A DNA stretch of 8,462 bases from Comamonadaceae bacterium UBA2334 (GTDB lineage: Bacteria; Pseudomonadota; Gammaproteobacteria; Burkholderiales; Burkholderiaceae_C): the NCBI GenBank assembly GCA_002344885.1, contig DDUQ01000134.1, forward strand, positions 4,008 to 12,469, given 5' to 3'. Below, piece after piece: positions 1 to 6,635 of the stretch. The position numbers and the translations under genes were made by a program. Numbering within the stretch: the first letter of the stretch is position 1; each line of letters starts with the position of its first letter. The notes beneath the pieces were generated by a model. The model ran no database searches. It saw only the letters and a list, made by a program, of their open reading frames with translations, and had not been told where the DNA came from.

Positions 1-667
1 TCTGCGCGCTCATGACGTTGAAGCCAAACCAACCCACGCACAGAATCCAGGCACCGAGTGCCAGAAACGGGATGTTGGACGGCGGGTGAGCCGACATGGC
101 GCCGTCCTTGCGGTAGCGGTTGGCGCGGGCGCCCAGCAGGATGACAGCAGGCAGCGCGATCCAGCCACCGACGGCATGCACCACGACGGAGCCGGCAAAG
201 TCGTGAAATTCATCTCCCGTTGTGGCCTTGATCCAGGCTTGCACGCCGAAGTGCTGGTTCCAGGCAATACCTTCGAAGAACGGGTACACAAAGCCGACGA
301 TGACAGCCGTTGCGATCAGTTGAGGCCAGAATTTGGCGCGTTCGGCGATTCCCCCAGAAATGATGGCGGGAATGGCGGCGGCAAACGTCAGCAGGAAGAA
401 GAACTTCACCAGGTCGTAACCGTTCTTCGCGGCCAACTGATCCGCACCGACAAAGAAGGTGGTGCCATAGGCCACCGCATAGCCCACCAGAAAGTAGGCC
501 ACGGTGGAGACAGAAAAGTCGACCAGGATCTTGACCAGTGCATTGACCTGGTTCTTTTTGCGAACCGTGCCCAACTCCAGAAATGCGAACCCGGCATGCA
601 TGGCCAGAACCATGATGCCGCCCAACAAAATGAACAAGGCATCCGTGCCCTGCTTCAGTGCATCCAT
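1..667 (-). CDS. amtB: Ammonium transporter (Amt family), N-terminal part; 3' end beyond the window
   Basis: Inner-membrane channel for ammonium/ammonia uptake. The reading frame is open from the ATG at 667 to the left edge (222 codons), so the C-terminal part is missing from the window, not from the gene. Family marks seen: ISGGIAERAKF (residues 103-113), DFAGSVVVHAVGGW (156-169, with H164 where the first of the Amt twin pore histidines lies and D157 at the conserved structural Asp), and GWFGFN (212-217). F95 lines up with a Phe-gate position of E. coli AmtB. Hydrophobic helices recur throughout (about 10-30, 46-68, 88-108, 115-135, 158-180, 202-222). There is no cleavable signal peptide, unlike E. 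coli AmtB. The start is supported by AGAGG at 677-673, 5 nt upstream. No glnK-like PII gene precedes it; the upstream neighbour is the pump permease, separated by a sigma-54 promoter. The family call is very secure. The symbol is less so, because several Amt paralogues are common in this group. Confidence 0.95.
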   Translation of the reverse strand, partial: MDALKQGTDALFILLGGIMVLAMHAGFAFLELGTVRKKNQVNALVKILVDFSVSTVAYFLVGYAVAYGTTFFVGADQLAAKNGYDLVKFFFLLTFAAAIPAIISGGIAERAKFWPQLIATAVIVGFVYPFFEGIAWNQHFGVQAWIKATTGDEFHDFAGSVVVHAVGGWIALPAVILLGARANRYRKDGAMSAHPPSNIPFLALGAWILCVGWFGFNVMSAQ

Positions 668-739
668 ATCAACCTCTAGACGTTAATGATTTGTTTTGGT
701 GCGTGAGCCCGCTTGTTTTGGAGCTTGCACCGTATCAAA

Positions 740-754
740 GCAATTAACGCGCCA
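740..754 (-). promoter_or_regulatory. Sigma-54 (RpoN) -24/-12 promoter for the amt gene
   Basis: Read on the minus strand, the element is TGGCGCGTTAATTGC. It matches the RpoN consensus TGGCACG-N4-TTGC at all fixed positions but one, with GG (753-752) and GC (741-740) exactly 10 nt apart. A start site about 12 nt downstream (near 728) would leave a 5' leader of about 60 nt before the amt ATG. RpoN/NtrC control of amt is established for proteobacteria, so the context fits. Loose NtrC half-sites (TGGTGC or TGGTGT, plus strand) lie at 777-782, 758-763 and 697-702, but none forms a full dyad. The activator site is therefore unproven and may lie further upstream, inside the permease gene. Confidence 0.8.
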
Positions 755-778
755 ACTTGGTGTGGGCTGTCTGAATTG

Positions 779-796
779 GTGCGCGCCGAAGCGCAC
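779..796 (-). terminator. GC hairpin just downstream of the pump permease gene
   Basis: GTGCGC and GCGCAC form a perfect 6-bp inverted repeat around a 6-nt loop, 9 nt after the permease stop codon. In the minus-strand transcript the core can also fold as GCGC-UUCG-GCGC, a C(UUCG)G tetraloop, which is unusually stable. No U-tract follows. It may be a weak or Rho-assisted terminator, or a 3'-end stabiliser that separates the pump operon from amt. Confidence 0.4.
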
Positions 797-805
797 TCAG
801 GTCGC

Positions 806-2008
806 TCAGCTTGCGCGGAGCGCCACGATCGGATCCAGCCGGGCGGCCTGGCTTGCGGGGTAAATCCCGAAAAACACACCGATTGCGGTGGACACGCCCA
901 CCCCCAGTACGATGGCTGCGAATGACACATCGAATTGCCAGTTGGCGAACCTGCACACCAACCATGCGGCGAGTTCCCCAAGCACAACACCCAGCAAGCC
1001 ACCCAGCAAGGCAAGGATGACAGACTCGATCAAAAACTGCCCCTTGATGTCGCTTTGGCGGGCACCCAATGCGCGTCGGATACCGATTTCACGTCGTCGT
1101 TCGGACACCGAAACCAGCATCACGTTCATCACACCCACTCCGCCCACCACGAGCGAAATGCTGCCAATGGCACCCAGCAGCAAGGTGTACATCCGCATTT
1201 GGCTTTCCATCTGCTTGATCAGTTCCTCCGGGCTGGAGATGCGAACACCCGGGAAGCCAGCTTGCCGGGAAAGATGGACCTGGATGTCTGCTGCAGCTTT
1301 GTCGTTGGAGATGCCACCGCTGACCCGTGCATTGACCAGCGATATTTCACTGCCGGGAAGGCGAAGTGCGGACGTGATGTGCACCATGATGGCGGTGTTC
1401 GGATCGAACCGCCTCAGTGCCGCCTGAGAGGCCTTTGCCAAAGTCCCGGCAACCGTGAACACGTGATCACCCATGCGAATTTGTTGCCCCGTCGGCGGCA
1501 ATCCACTGTGTTCGGTGATCTGTGATGCCAGTTGGGCCCCCACAACGACAAATTTGCTGTTGCTGTCGAGGTCTGACAGCGCGCGGCCTTCGGCAATCAT
1601 GAGCTTGTTCATGGCGAAAAAGGACGCGGTCACACCCATCAGGCTGGCTTGGGTCAGTGACTTGCCCATGTGGAACACATCACCACCACCGCCTTGCGTG
1701 TAAGGTGACACATCTGCAACGGCGGGCACAGCAGTGGGCAGGCCCATGACAATGTTCAGGTTCAGTCCGCGTGCGGTGGATGCTGCTCTGGCGTCGTCGT
1801 CTGGTAGAAAATCTTTCTCCAGTGTCAACACGTCGGTGCCCAACTCTTTGAACTGGCGCAAGGCTTCTTGTTGGGCCATGCTGCCGATGGAGACCATTGC
1901 AATCACCGAGCCGATGCCGATGACGATGCCGATCAGGGCCAGCGCAGTGCGTTGTTTGGCTGATGCCAGACTGCGAAAAGCCTCATTGAGGTTGGCTTGA
2001 AAGATCAT
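806..2008 (-). CDS. ABC transporter permease, MacB/FtsX type (no fused ATPase)
   Basis: Integral inner-membrane subunit of a type VII (MacB-like) ABC system, 400 residues. The order is TM1 (about 21-43), a periplasmic MacB-PCD-type domain (about 45-270), then TM2 (274-299), TM3 (325-352) and TM4 (364-384). The FtsX-family signature is clear: SERRREIGIRRALGAR (302-317) in the cytoplasmic loop after TM2, and the C-terminal PASQAARLDPIVALR (384-398). E. coli MacB carries its ATPase on the same chain; here it is a separate upstream gene, as in YknYZ or LolCDE-type systems. The ATG at 2008 is preferred over the upstream in-frame ATG at 2050. It overlaps the ATPase stop as ATGA and has GGAG at 2022-2019 upstream, so translation is probably coupled. 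The permease family works mechanically from the periplasmic side and usually moves peptides, macrolides, lipids or siderophores; the substrate here cannot be read from sequence. Confidence 0.93.
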   Translation of the reverse strand: MIFQANLNEAFRSLASAKQRTALALIGIVIGIGSVIAMVSIGSMAQQEALRQFKELGTDVLTLEKDFLPDDDARAASTARGLNLNIVMGLPTAVPAVADVSPYTQGGGGDVFHMGKSLTQASLMGVTASFFAMNKLMIAEGRALSDLDSNSKFVVVGAQLASQITEHSGLPPTGQQIRMGDHVFTVAGTLAKASQAALRRFDPNTAIMVHITSALRLPGSEISLVNARVSGGISNDKAAADIQVHLSRQAGFPGVRISSPEELIKQMESQMRMYTLLLGAIGSISLVVGGVGVMNVMLVSVSERRREIGIRRALGARQSDIKGQFLIESVILALLGGLLGVVLGELAAWLVCRFANWQFDVSFAAIVLGVGVSTAIGVFFGIYPASQAARLDPIVALRAS

Positions 2009-2670
2009 TCGTGCAGTTCTCCGTCGCGCATAACGGCCTGGCGGCGGCATTGCCGTGCGACATGACTGTCGTGGGTGATGATCGCGATGGTGATGTGCTG
2101 ATCCGAGTTGAGCTGAAGAAACAGGTCCATGATGTCCTGTCCGACGCGAGCGTCCAGCGCGCCGGTGGGCTCGTCAGCCAGGATGAGTTGGGGGCTGCCC
2201 GCCAGTGCCCGCGCAATGGCCACGCGCTGTTGCTGTCCACCTGACAGTTCGCTGGGCTTGTGGTGGCTCCGGCCATCCATGCCGACCAGTTTCAGGGTGC
2301 GCATGCCACGCTCGAGCATGAGGGCTTTCGATGCACCTCGGTAAACCATTGGCAGCGTAACATTTTCCAGTGCCGTGAGCTTGGGCAGCAGGTGATACTG
2401 TTGGAACACAAAGCCAATGCTGCGGTTACGGATGTTGGACAGTTCATCATCGCTGTCATAGGCGACTGGTTTGCCCTGAATGGTGTAGTGGCCGGCAGTG
2501 GGACGATCCAGCAGCCCCAGGATGTTCATCAGTGTCGATTTGCCGCAACCGGAGGGCCCTGAAATCGAAAGCAAGTCTCCACTGGCAACGTCCAGTGACA
2601 CACCTTTGAGCACTTCCACTTCGGAAGGGCCGATCTTGTAAGACTTTCGAATGCCCTGGAGTGACAACAT
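2005..2670 (-). CDS. ABC transporter ATP-binding protein, MacB/LolD type
   Basis: Cytoplasmic nucleotide-binding subunit that powers the adjacent permease; 221 residues, a usual length for LolD/YknY-like ATPases. All catalytic elements are present: Walker A GPSGCGKST (38-46), Q-loop Q90 in FVFQQYHLLP, ABC signature LSGGQQQR (142-149), Walker B LILADEPTG (162-170) with catalytic E167, D-loop ALD (171-173) and H-loop H200. The FQQYHLLP and DEPTGALD wording is typical of the MacB/LolD subfamily. An in-frame ATG exists at 2805, but the start chosen is 2670. The family's conserved N-terminus (MLSLQGIRKSY) begins there, GAGG (2679-2676) lies 5 nt upstream, and the longer version would overlap the adaptor gene by over 100 nt. 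That Shine-Dalgarno overlaps the adaptor's TGA stop. The gene shares ATGA with the permease start. Confidence 0.95.
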   Translation of the reverse strand: MLSLQGIRKSYKIGPSEVEVLKGVSLDVASGDLLSISGPSGCGKSTLMNILGLLDRPTAGHYTIQGKPVAYDSDDELSNIRNRSIGFVFQQYHLLPKLTALENVTLPMVYRGASKALMLERGMRTLKLVGMDGRSHHKPSELSGGQQQRVAIARALAGSPQLILADEPTGALDARVGQDIMDLFLQLNSDQHITIAIITHDSHVARQCRRQAVMRDGELHE

Positions 2671-2677
2671 ACTGGCC

Positions 2678-4498
2678 TCAAGGACGAACAGACGGCGCAG
2701 AAAGAGGGGGTGCGTCAACGCTGCGCCGCCCCAGCACAACGACATCGCCCGCCTGCAAGCCTTGAACCACTTCGATACCGTCGACCAGTGTCTGTCCGGT
2801 GACAACGGGCATCTGGCGTGCAGCCCCTGTGGACGCTTCGTGTTTGAAGACCCAGTTTTGGCCGCCGCTCGTGATCACGGCCCCCATCGGCACAATCAGT
2901 GCCGATGGGTTGTGCCGGGTTTGTACATCCATTTGGGCGGACATGCCCACCCACACGTGCTCACGCTGAGCTGCAGTGAGTGACTGAATGGCAGCCTGGA
3001 CGATGAAGGTGGGTACGGTACGGGATTCCAGATCGGTTGGCTGTGGTGACACGTTCCTGACTTCGCCGATCAACTCGATACCAGGAAAAGCATCGCCTTT
3101 GACGGTCACACGCTGTCCGGGACGAAGTTTGGTCACATCCACCTCGTCAACCCGTGCCATCACTTGCAGACCACTGAGGTCACCCAGCGCCAGTATCAAT
3201 TCACCTTGTCCGAATGATTCGCCTGCGGTGATGGTACGGGTGTGTTTTTCGCTGCCAGGGGTGGCTGGTTTCATCACGATGCCTGCCACGGGTGCCCGGA
3301 CAACCGATTGGGTCAGTTCGTTTTCAAACTGTTTCAGGCGCGCGCGGTGGTTGTCGAGTTCCATGCGTGCCACCTGCAGTTGTTCTGTGGAGCCTCTCGC
3401 CATCACGGATGAGACTTCGTCTTCCGCTGACTGATAGTCCAGTTGCTGGTTGGCAAACTGCTGTTTGACAGCATCCAATTCGTTGGCCGGGATGATGCCT
3501 TTGTTAAACAACCTTTCGGCTTCTTCAAGAGTTTTTTTCTGTGCGTCCATTGCCAGTTTGGAACGAATGACCGAGCGTCTGGCACGGGTGATGTCCGGAC
3601 TCTGATCCCATTGGAGAAGTTGGCGCACGTTTTCTTCGGCGCGGATGACGGCAGACCGGGTTTCACGCAATCTGACTTGGACTTCGCTGGTGTCCAAGGT
3701 GAGCAACACATCTCCAGCCTGAACGGTATCGCCGTAGCGGACGTTGACTTGGCTCAACCGACCTGCCAACGGGCTCGATACATTGACTGTTTGCAGCGGC
3801 AACAGGCGCCCCGTCAGACTCAGGTATGTGGTGAGCGGCCTGGGTGCCACGGTGTGCATTGGGTTGTTCAGGGCAGCGGGTTCGGCAGATTGATGACTGA
3901 TGATGGCGCTGGGGCTCAATTCCGCCATGTACCGATAAATGGCGGTCAAACCGATGACCGTGACTGCGCCAAAAACCAAGGCAAGTCGTCGAACGGTTCG
4001 GATCTTCGCGAGCGCATCTGACAACTTGGTGTTACTGGATTCAATGGCCCGGAACGCATCCTGCAGTTCGCGGTGCTTGTTGTTGAGCGCTTCTGCGTTG
4101 AGGCGTTCAGCTTCCTGCAGTTGTCTGAGCTCGGTGATATCGTTGAACACAGCGATCACACCGACGTTTTCCTCGGTACCTTCCTCGCTGCCTCGCAAAA
4201 ATGAAGTGGTCAGCGACAGGACAACAGTGCGCCCATCTTTTGTAAATGGCACCACACGTTGCTGTGCGACAGACTGGTTGTAAATCGCATCCAGGATGGC
4301 CTGATTGAACGCATCGTTGTGTTCCAGTGACAGGAACGCCTCTGCGAAGGTGATGTCAACCCCGGCAAGGATGTTCACGCCCAGAATGCGTTCTGCCGCC
4401 TCATTGCAAGTCACCACCTGGCCATCTTTGCCAATGACGATCACCCCGTCTTGCATGTCAGTCAACACGCGGCTCGCAAATAAATCTTTTTCTGCCAT
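2678..4498 (-). CDS. PAS sensor fused to a HlyD/MacA-type periplasmic adaptor (membrane fusion protein)
   Basis: A 606-residue chain in the position where a MacA-like adaptor belongs. Order: PAS domain (about 6-125: DGVIVIGKDGQVVTCNEAAERILG at 17-40, DGRTVVLSLTTSF at 88-100, and the closing GVIAVFNDITE at 113-123); a charged heptad-like helix (about 121-168); one membrane helix (about 171-189, after RTVRR); then the periplasmic adaptor. The adaptor has split lipoyl halves (about 229-270 and 399-445), a long alpha-hairpin (about 271-398) with tip AERLFNKGIIPANELD (327-342), a beta-barrel (about 446-525) and a membrane-proximal domain (about 526-595). Positive residues before the helix put PAS in the cytoplasm and the adaptor in the periplasm. 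Ordinary MacA-type adaptors are about 350-400 residues with only a short cytoplasmic tail; the extra 170 residues here are sensory. The start at 4498 lacks a clear Shine-Dalgarno. The TolC stop lies 63 nt upstream in the same frame. The PAS ligand is unknown. Confidence 0.9.
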   Translation of the reverse strand: MAEKDLFASRVLTDMQDGVIVIGKDGQVVTCNEAAERILGVNILAGVDITFAEAFLSLEHNDAFNQAILDAIYNQSVAQQRVVPFTKDGRTVVLSLTTSFLRGSEEGTEENVGVIAVFNDITELRQLQEAERLNAEALNNKHRELQDAFRAIESSNTKLSDALAKIRTVRRLALVFGAVTVIGLTAIYRYMAELSPSAIISHQSAEPAALNNPMHTVAPRPLTTYLSLTGRLLPLQTVNVSSPLAGRLSQVNVRYGDTVQAGDVLLTLDTSEVQVRLRETRSAVIRAEENVRQLLQWDQSPDITRARRSVIRSKLAMDAQKKTLEEAERLFNKGIIPANELDAVKQQFANQQLDYQSAEDEVSSVMARGSTEQLQVARMELDNHRARLKQFENELTQSVVRAPVAGIVMKPATPGSEKHTRTITAGESFGQGELILALGDLSGLQVMARVDEVDVTKLRPGQRVTVKGDAFPGIELIGEVRNVSPQPTDLESRTVPTFIVQAAIQSLTAAQREHVWVGMSAQMDVQTRHNPSALIVPMGAVITSGGQNWVFKHEASTGAARQMPVVTGQTLVDGIEVVQGLQAGDVVVLGRRSVDAPPLSAPSVRP

Positions 4499-4561
4499 GT
4501 AGGGTGATCGGAAAGTAATGCAGGTACGTTCAGGGCTGTACGGCAGCGTTGGCTGGAGGAT

Positions 4562-6058
4562 TCAATGTGCCACCAGTGTGATTTGCCAATTGTTGAGCAC
4601 GATACCTAAAACGGCCTCGAGTGTGGTGATCGCGTCGAGGTAGGCAATGGTGGCGTTCAGCGCGCTGTTTTGCGCGTTGGCCAATTCGTTCCTGAAGCTG
4701 ACCAATTGGAAATTGCTGGAGCGACCGGCTTTGAACTTCTCTGTTTCGACTTCGAACTTTCGCTGAGCCAACGCGAGCGCGCGCTGGGAAAGATCAATCT
4801 GTCGCCAGCTCATCTCTGACTGCCGCAAAGCGTTGCGCACTTCAAGCACCAGGTTTTCCTGTTCTTGCACGAAACGGATCTTTGCTTTGTCTCTTTCGAC
4901 CTCTGCCGCCACCACCGCTTGATCCAAGCGAAGGTCGTTAAAGGGCACGTTCAGACGGACCCCCAAGCTCCATGTGTCTGGATTGACCAGTGAGTTGGCA
5001 CCTTTGACGGCTGTACGGCTTTGACCAAAAGAGGCGACCAGCGACAAATCAGGGAGGCGCTGGTTGCGTGCGAGCGCCAGGCGGGTGTCGGTCAGTGTGA
5101 CATTGAGTTCCGTTGTCAGAAAATCAGGTCGATTGCCACGCGCAGTTGCCAGGGCTTCTTCGAGTTCGTATGTTGACCGTGTCGCCGAGAGCGAATCATC
5201 GGGTACCAGCGGTGTGCCCTCGTCAAGGCCCATGAGTTTGAGCAGGCTGAGCCTGGCCGCATCAGCATCATTTTCGGCAGCCAGCAGGCTGAACTCCTGA
5301 TTGGCCAGGTCAGACTCCGACTGGATCAGATCGATTTCCGCCATCCTGCCCGCCTGAATCAAGGTCCGGTTGATGCTCAGCAGTTCGCGGGCCCGTGTCA
5401 GAGATTGCCGGTTGATGTCCAGAGAGCGGAGTGCTCGCACATACTGTCTGTAGCTTCGGGCGACATCGACAAGCGTGTTGGTCAGCGTTGACTGGAGTGC
5501 CCAGACATGGATTTGTTCTGTCATGCGCGCCAGGCGAACCGATGCAGTGGCGGCATCATGGCCTGCGCCCTTCAACAAGGGTTGCACGACACCCAGTGTC
5601 CAGCCTTGTTGACGGCCATCAATTCCATTTTGGCCTGAGTTGAACGTCTGCCCTGCGGAGAGACTGAAACGTGTGCCGATGGTCGAATCTTGCTCGACCG
5701 AGGTCGTCAGAGATGCAGCGCTTTTGATTGTCGTGGGGTCACCTGTCGCGCCCTGGGAGCGAGTGAGGCTGGGCCCAACGCTGAGTCGAGGCGTGAATTT
5801 GCTTTCGGCGACCCTGAGGTCGAAGCGTTGTGCAATGCGTTCTAGATAGGCTGACTGGATGGTTTTGTTGTGTTTCAGGGCCAGTGCAATGCAGTCGGAG
5901 AGTGAAAACTTGCTGTGCGCTGAGGACGGCGGATGAGCAGATGGCTGAGCAACCGAAGTGGTTGCGGTGAGCAGCATCCAGACTGCCAGACTAGCTGACC
6001 ATGGCCGGCGCTTGGGCTTTAACGCGATGTGCCTAAGTTGAACCAATGGTTTGTTCAC
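4562..6058 (-). CDS. TolC-family outer membrane efflux channel
   Basis: Outer-membrane and periplasmic duct of the tripartite pump; 498 residues from the GTG start chosen here. Signal peptide: basic region with KPKRR (14-18), hydrophobic WSASLAVWMLLTATTSVA (20-37), probable cleavage after SVA. There is no lipobox cysteine, so it is TolC-like, not an OprM-type lipoprotein. Two outer-membrane-efflux repeats follow, each with long amphipathic helices and short strands (e.g. SLTTSVEQDS and GTRFSLSAGQTF early; TWSLGVRLNVPFNDLRLDQAVVAAEVERDK late). The start is uncertain. An ATG at 6136 adds 26 residues that do not look like a signal peptide and leaves only 27 nt to the divergent start at 6164. GTG at 6058 gives a normal signal peptide and about 105 nt for promoters. 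Neither candidate has a good Shine-Dalgarno. It is first in the pump operon. Confidence 0.92.
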   Translation of the reverse strand: MNKPLVQLRHIALKPKRRPWSASLAVWMLLTATTSVAQPSAHPPSSAHSKFSLSDCIALALKHNKTIQSAYLERIAQRFDLRVAESKFTPRLSVGPSLTRSQGATGDPTTIKSAASLTTSVEQDSTIGTRFSLSAGQTFNSGQNGIDGRQQGWTLGVVQPLLKGAGHDAATASVRLARMTEQIHVWALQSTLTNTLVDVARSYRQYVRALRSLDINRQSLTRARELLSINRTLIQAGRMAEIDLIQSESDLANQEFSLLAAENDADAARLSLLKLMGLDEGTPLVPDDSLSATRSTYELEEALATARGNRPDFLTTELNVTLTDTRLALARNQRLPDLSLVASFGQSRTAVKGANSLVNPDTWSLGVRLNVPFNDLRLDQAVVAAEVERDKAKIRFVQEQENLVLEVRNALRQSEMSWRQIDLSQRALALAQRKFEVETEKFKAGRSSNFQLVSFRNELANAQNSALNATIAYLDAITTLEAVLGIVLNNWQITLVAH

Positions 6059-6163
6059 GGTTGGGTGATAACAGGTCTGGACGCAGCTTGACCGATAGCT
6101 TACATTGACGTGCGCCCAAGCTGGTGGCGTTGTCATTGATTCGTGTTTTAACAGGAGTGCCCC
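6059..6163. promoter_or_regulatory. Divergent control region between the pump operon and the small secreted protein genes
   Basis: About 105 bp separates the GTG of the TolC gene (minus) from the ATG at 6164 (plus), so promoters in both directions must be here or inside the coding ends. A 7-bp inverted repeat, CAGCTTG (6084-6090) and CAAGCTG (6117-6123), is separated by 26 nt and could be an operator. TTGACC (6088-6093) and TTGACG (6105-6110) resemble plus-strand -35 boxes, but no convincing -10 box lies at the right distance. No promoter can be named with confidence. Confidence 0.35.
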
Positions 6164-6559
6164 ATGTTGATTCGAAAAATTGGTTTTGCGGCTCTATCCA
6201 TCGCATTGATAACTGGTTCAGGTGTTGCGCTCGCCAGCGAGAAGGAGTGGAAGAACACGCCTCAAAACTGGTCGTGGGGCGCTGAGCCACAGTGCAAGTT
6301 GAAGGTGACTCAAGTGTCCCAACCGAACGAAAGCCAGCCAATCCATGTGACGGTGGTCAACGTCAGTCAGGTGCGCCTTCAGTATTCTCTGCAGGTCAGG
6401 GTCGTACGGGCTGGGAAAGAGGTTTTCAAGGACACCATCATGGTGGATAACGCCAATCCTGGGGAGAGCTCCATGCGGCCCACGTCTCAGCGTTTGCAGG
6501 GAACTTTGGCCGGTGCGTCCGTGCGCCTGAGTTTGCAATCCTGCTCGCTGCGGAGTTGA
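6164..6559 (+). CDS. Small secreted protein of unknown function (two-cysteine, probable beta fold)
   Basis: Not recognised. The 131-residue product has a clean signal peptide (MLIRKIGFAALSIALITGSG, then VALA) with cleavage likely after A25, so it is periplasmic or exported. The mature part of about 106 residues has cysteines at 44 and 127, near its two ends, which could form a disulfide. Between them are alternating polar and hydrophobic stretches that look like beta strands (CKLKVTQV, IHVTVVNVS, VRLQYSLQVRVVRAGKEVF, SVRLSLQSC). A small Ig-like or beta-sandwich fold is plausible but only inferred. The aromatic start of the mature chain (EWKNTPQNWSWG) is notable. The ATG at 6164 is supported by AGGAG at 6153-6157. 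It diverges from the TolC gene and is followed after 76 nt by a second small secreted protein on the same strand. Confidence 0.8.
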   Translation: MLIRKIGFAALSIALITGSGVALASEKEWKNTPQNWSWGAEPQCKLKVTQVSQPNESQPIHVTVVNVSQVRLQYSLQVRVVRAGKEVFKDTIMVDNANPGESSMRPTSQRLQGTLAGASVRLSLQSCSLRS

Positions 6560-6608
6560 ACCGACTGTGCAGATGCATTGGCGTTAGTTTGATGTCTGTT
6601 TTGCATGG

Positions 6609-6628
6609 TTTTTCTTTTTTTCAAGGAG
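6609..6628 (+). promoter_or_regulatory. U-rich tract plus strong Shine-Dalgarno before the second small secreted protein
   Basis: T5-C-T7 (6609-6621) runs directly into AAGGAG (6623-6628), which sits 7 nt from the ATG at 6636. In the mRNA a pyrimidine tract just upstream of a strong Shine-Dalgarno can act as a ribosomal protein S1 enhancer. That role is inferred. It could instead be the tail of a weak terminator, since ATGCA (6573-6577) and TGCAT (6602-6606) can pair before it, but the stem is only 5 bp with a 24-nt loop. Confidence 0.5.
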
Positions 6629-6635
6629 CAAGGTA

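Noticed and set aside
86..679. Plus-strand open frame of 197 codons opposite the amt gene
   Set aside because: The minus strand carries an unmistakable Amt protein in which the family motifs are intact. The plus frame has no recognisable domain and is antisense shadow.
697..782. NtrC enhancer made of TGGTGC/TGGTGT half-sites around the amt promoter
   Set aside because: The half-sites share one orientation and none pairs as the expected TGCACC-N-GGTGCA dyad. They are also closer to the promoter than usual.
2671..2805. Longer ATPase from ATG 2805
   Set aside because: It would run 128 nt into the adaptor gene and add residues foreign to the family. ATG 2670 has a good ribosome site and the conserved N-terminus.
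6059..6136. N-terminal extension of the TolC protein from ATG 6136
   Set aside because: The extra 26 residues are polar with two cysteines and do not resemble a signal peptide. The extension leaves 27 nt for two divergent promoters and has no Shine-Dalgarno.
6573..6621. Intrinsic terminator between the two small secreted genes
   Set aside because: The T-rich tract is striking, but the only stem before it is 5 bp with a 24-nt loop, and the tract is adjacent to a strong Shine-Dalgarno.
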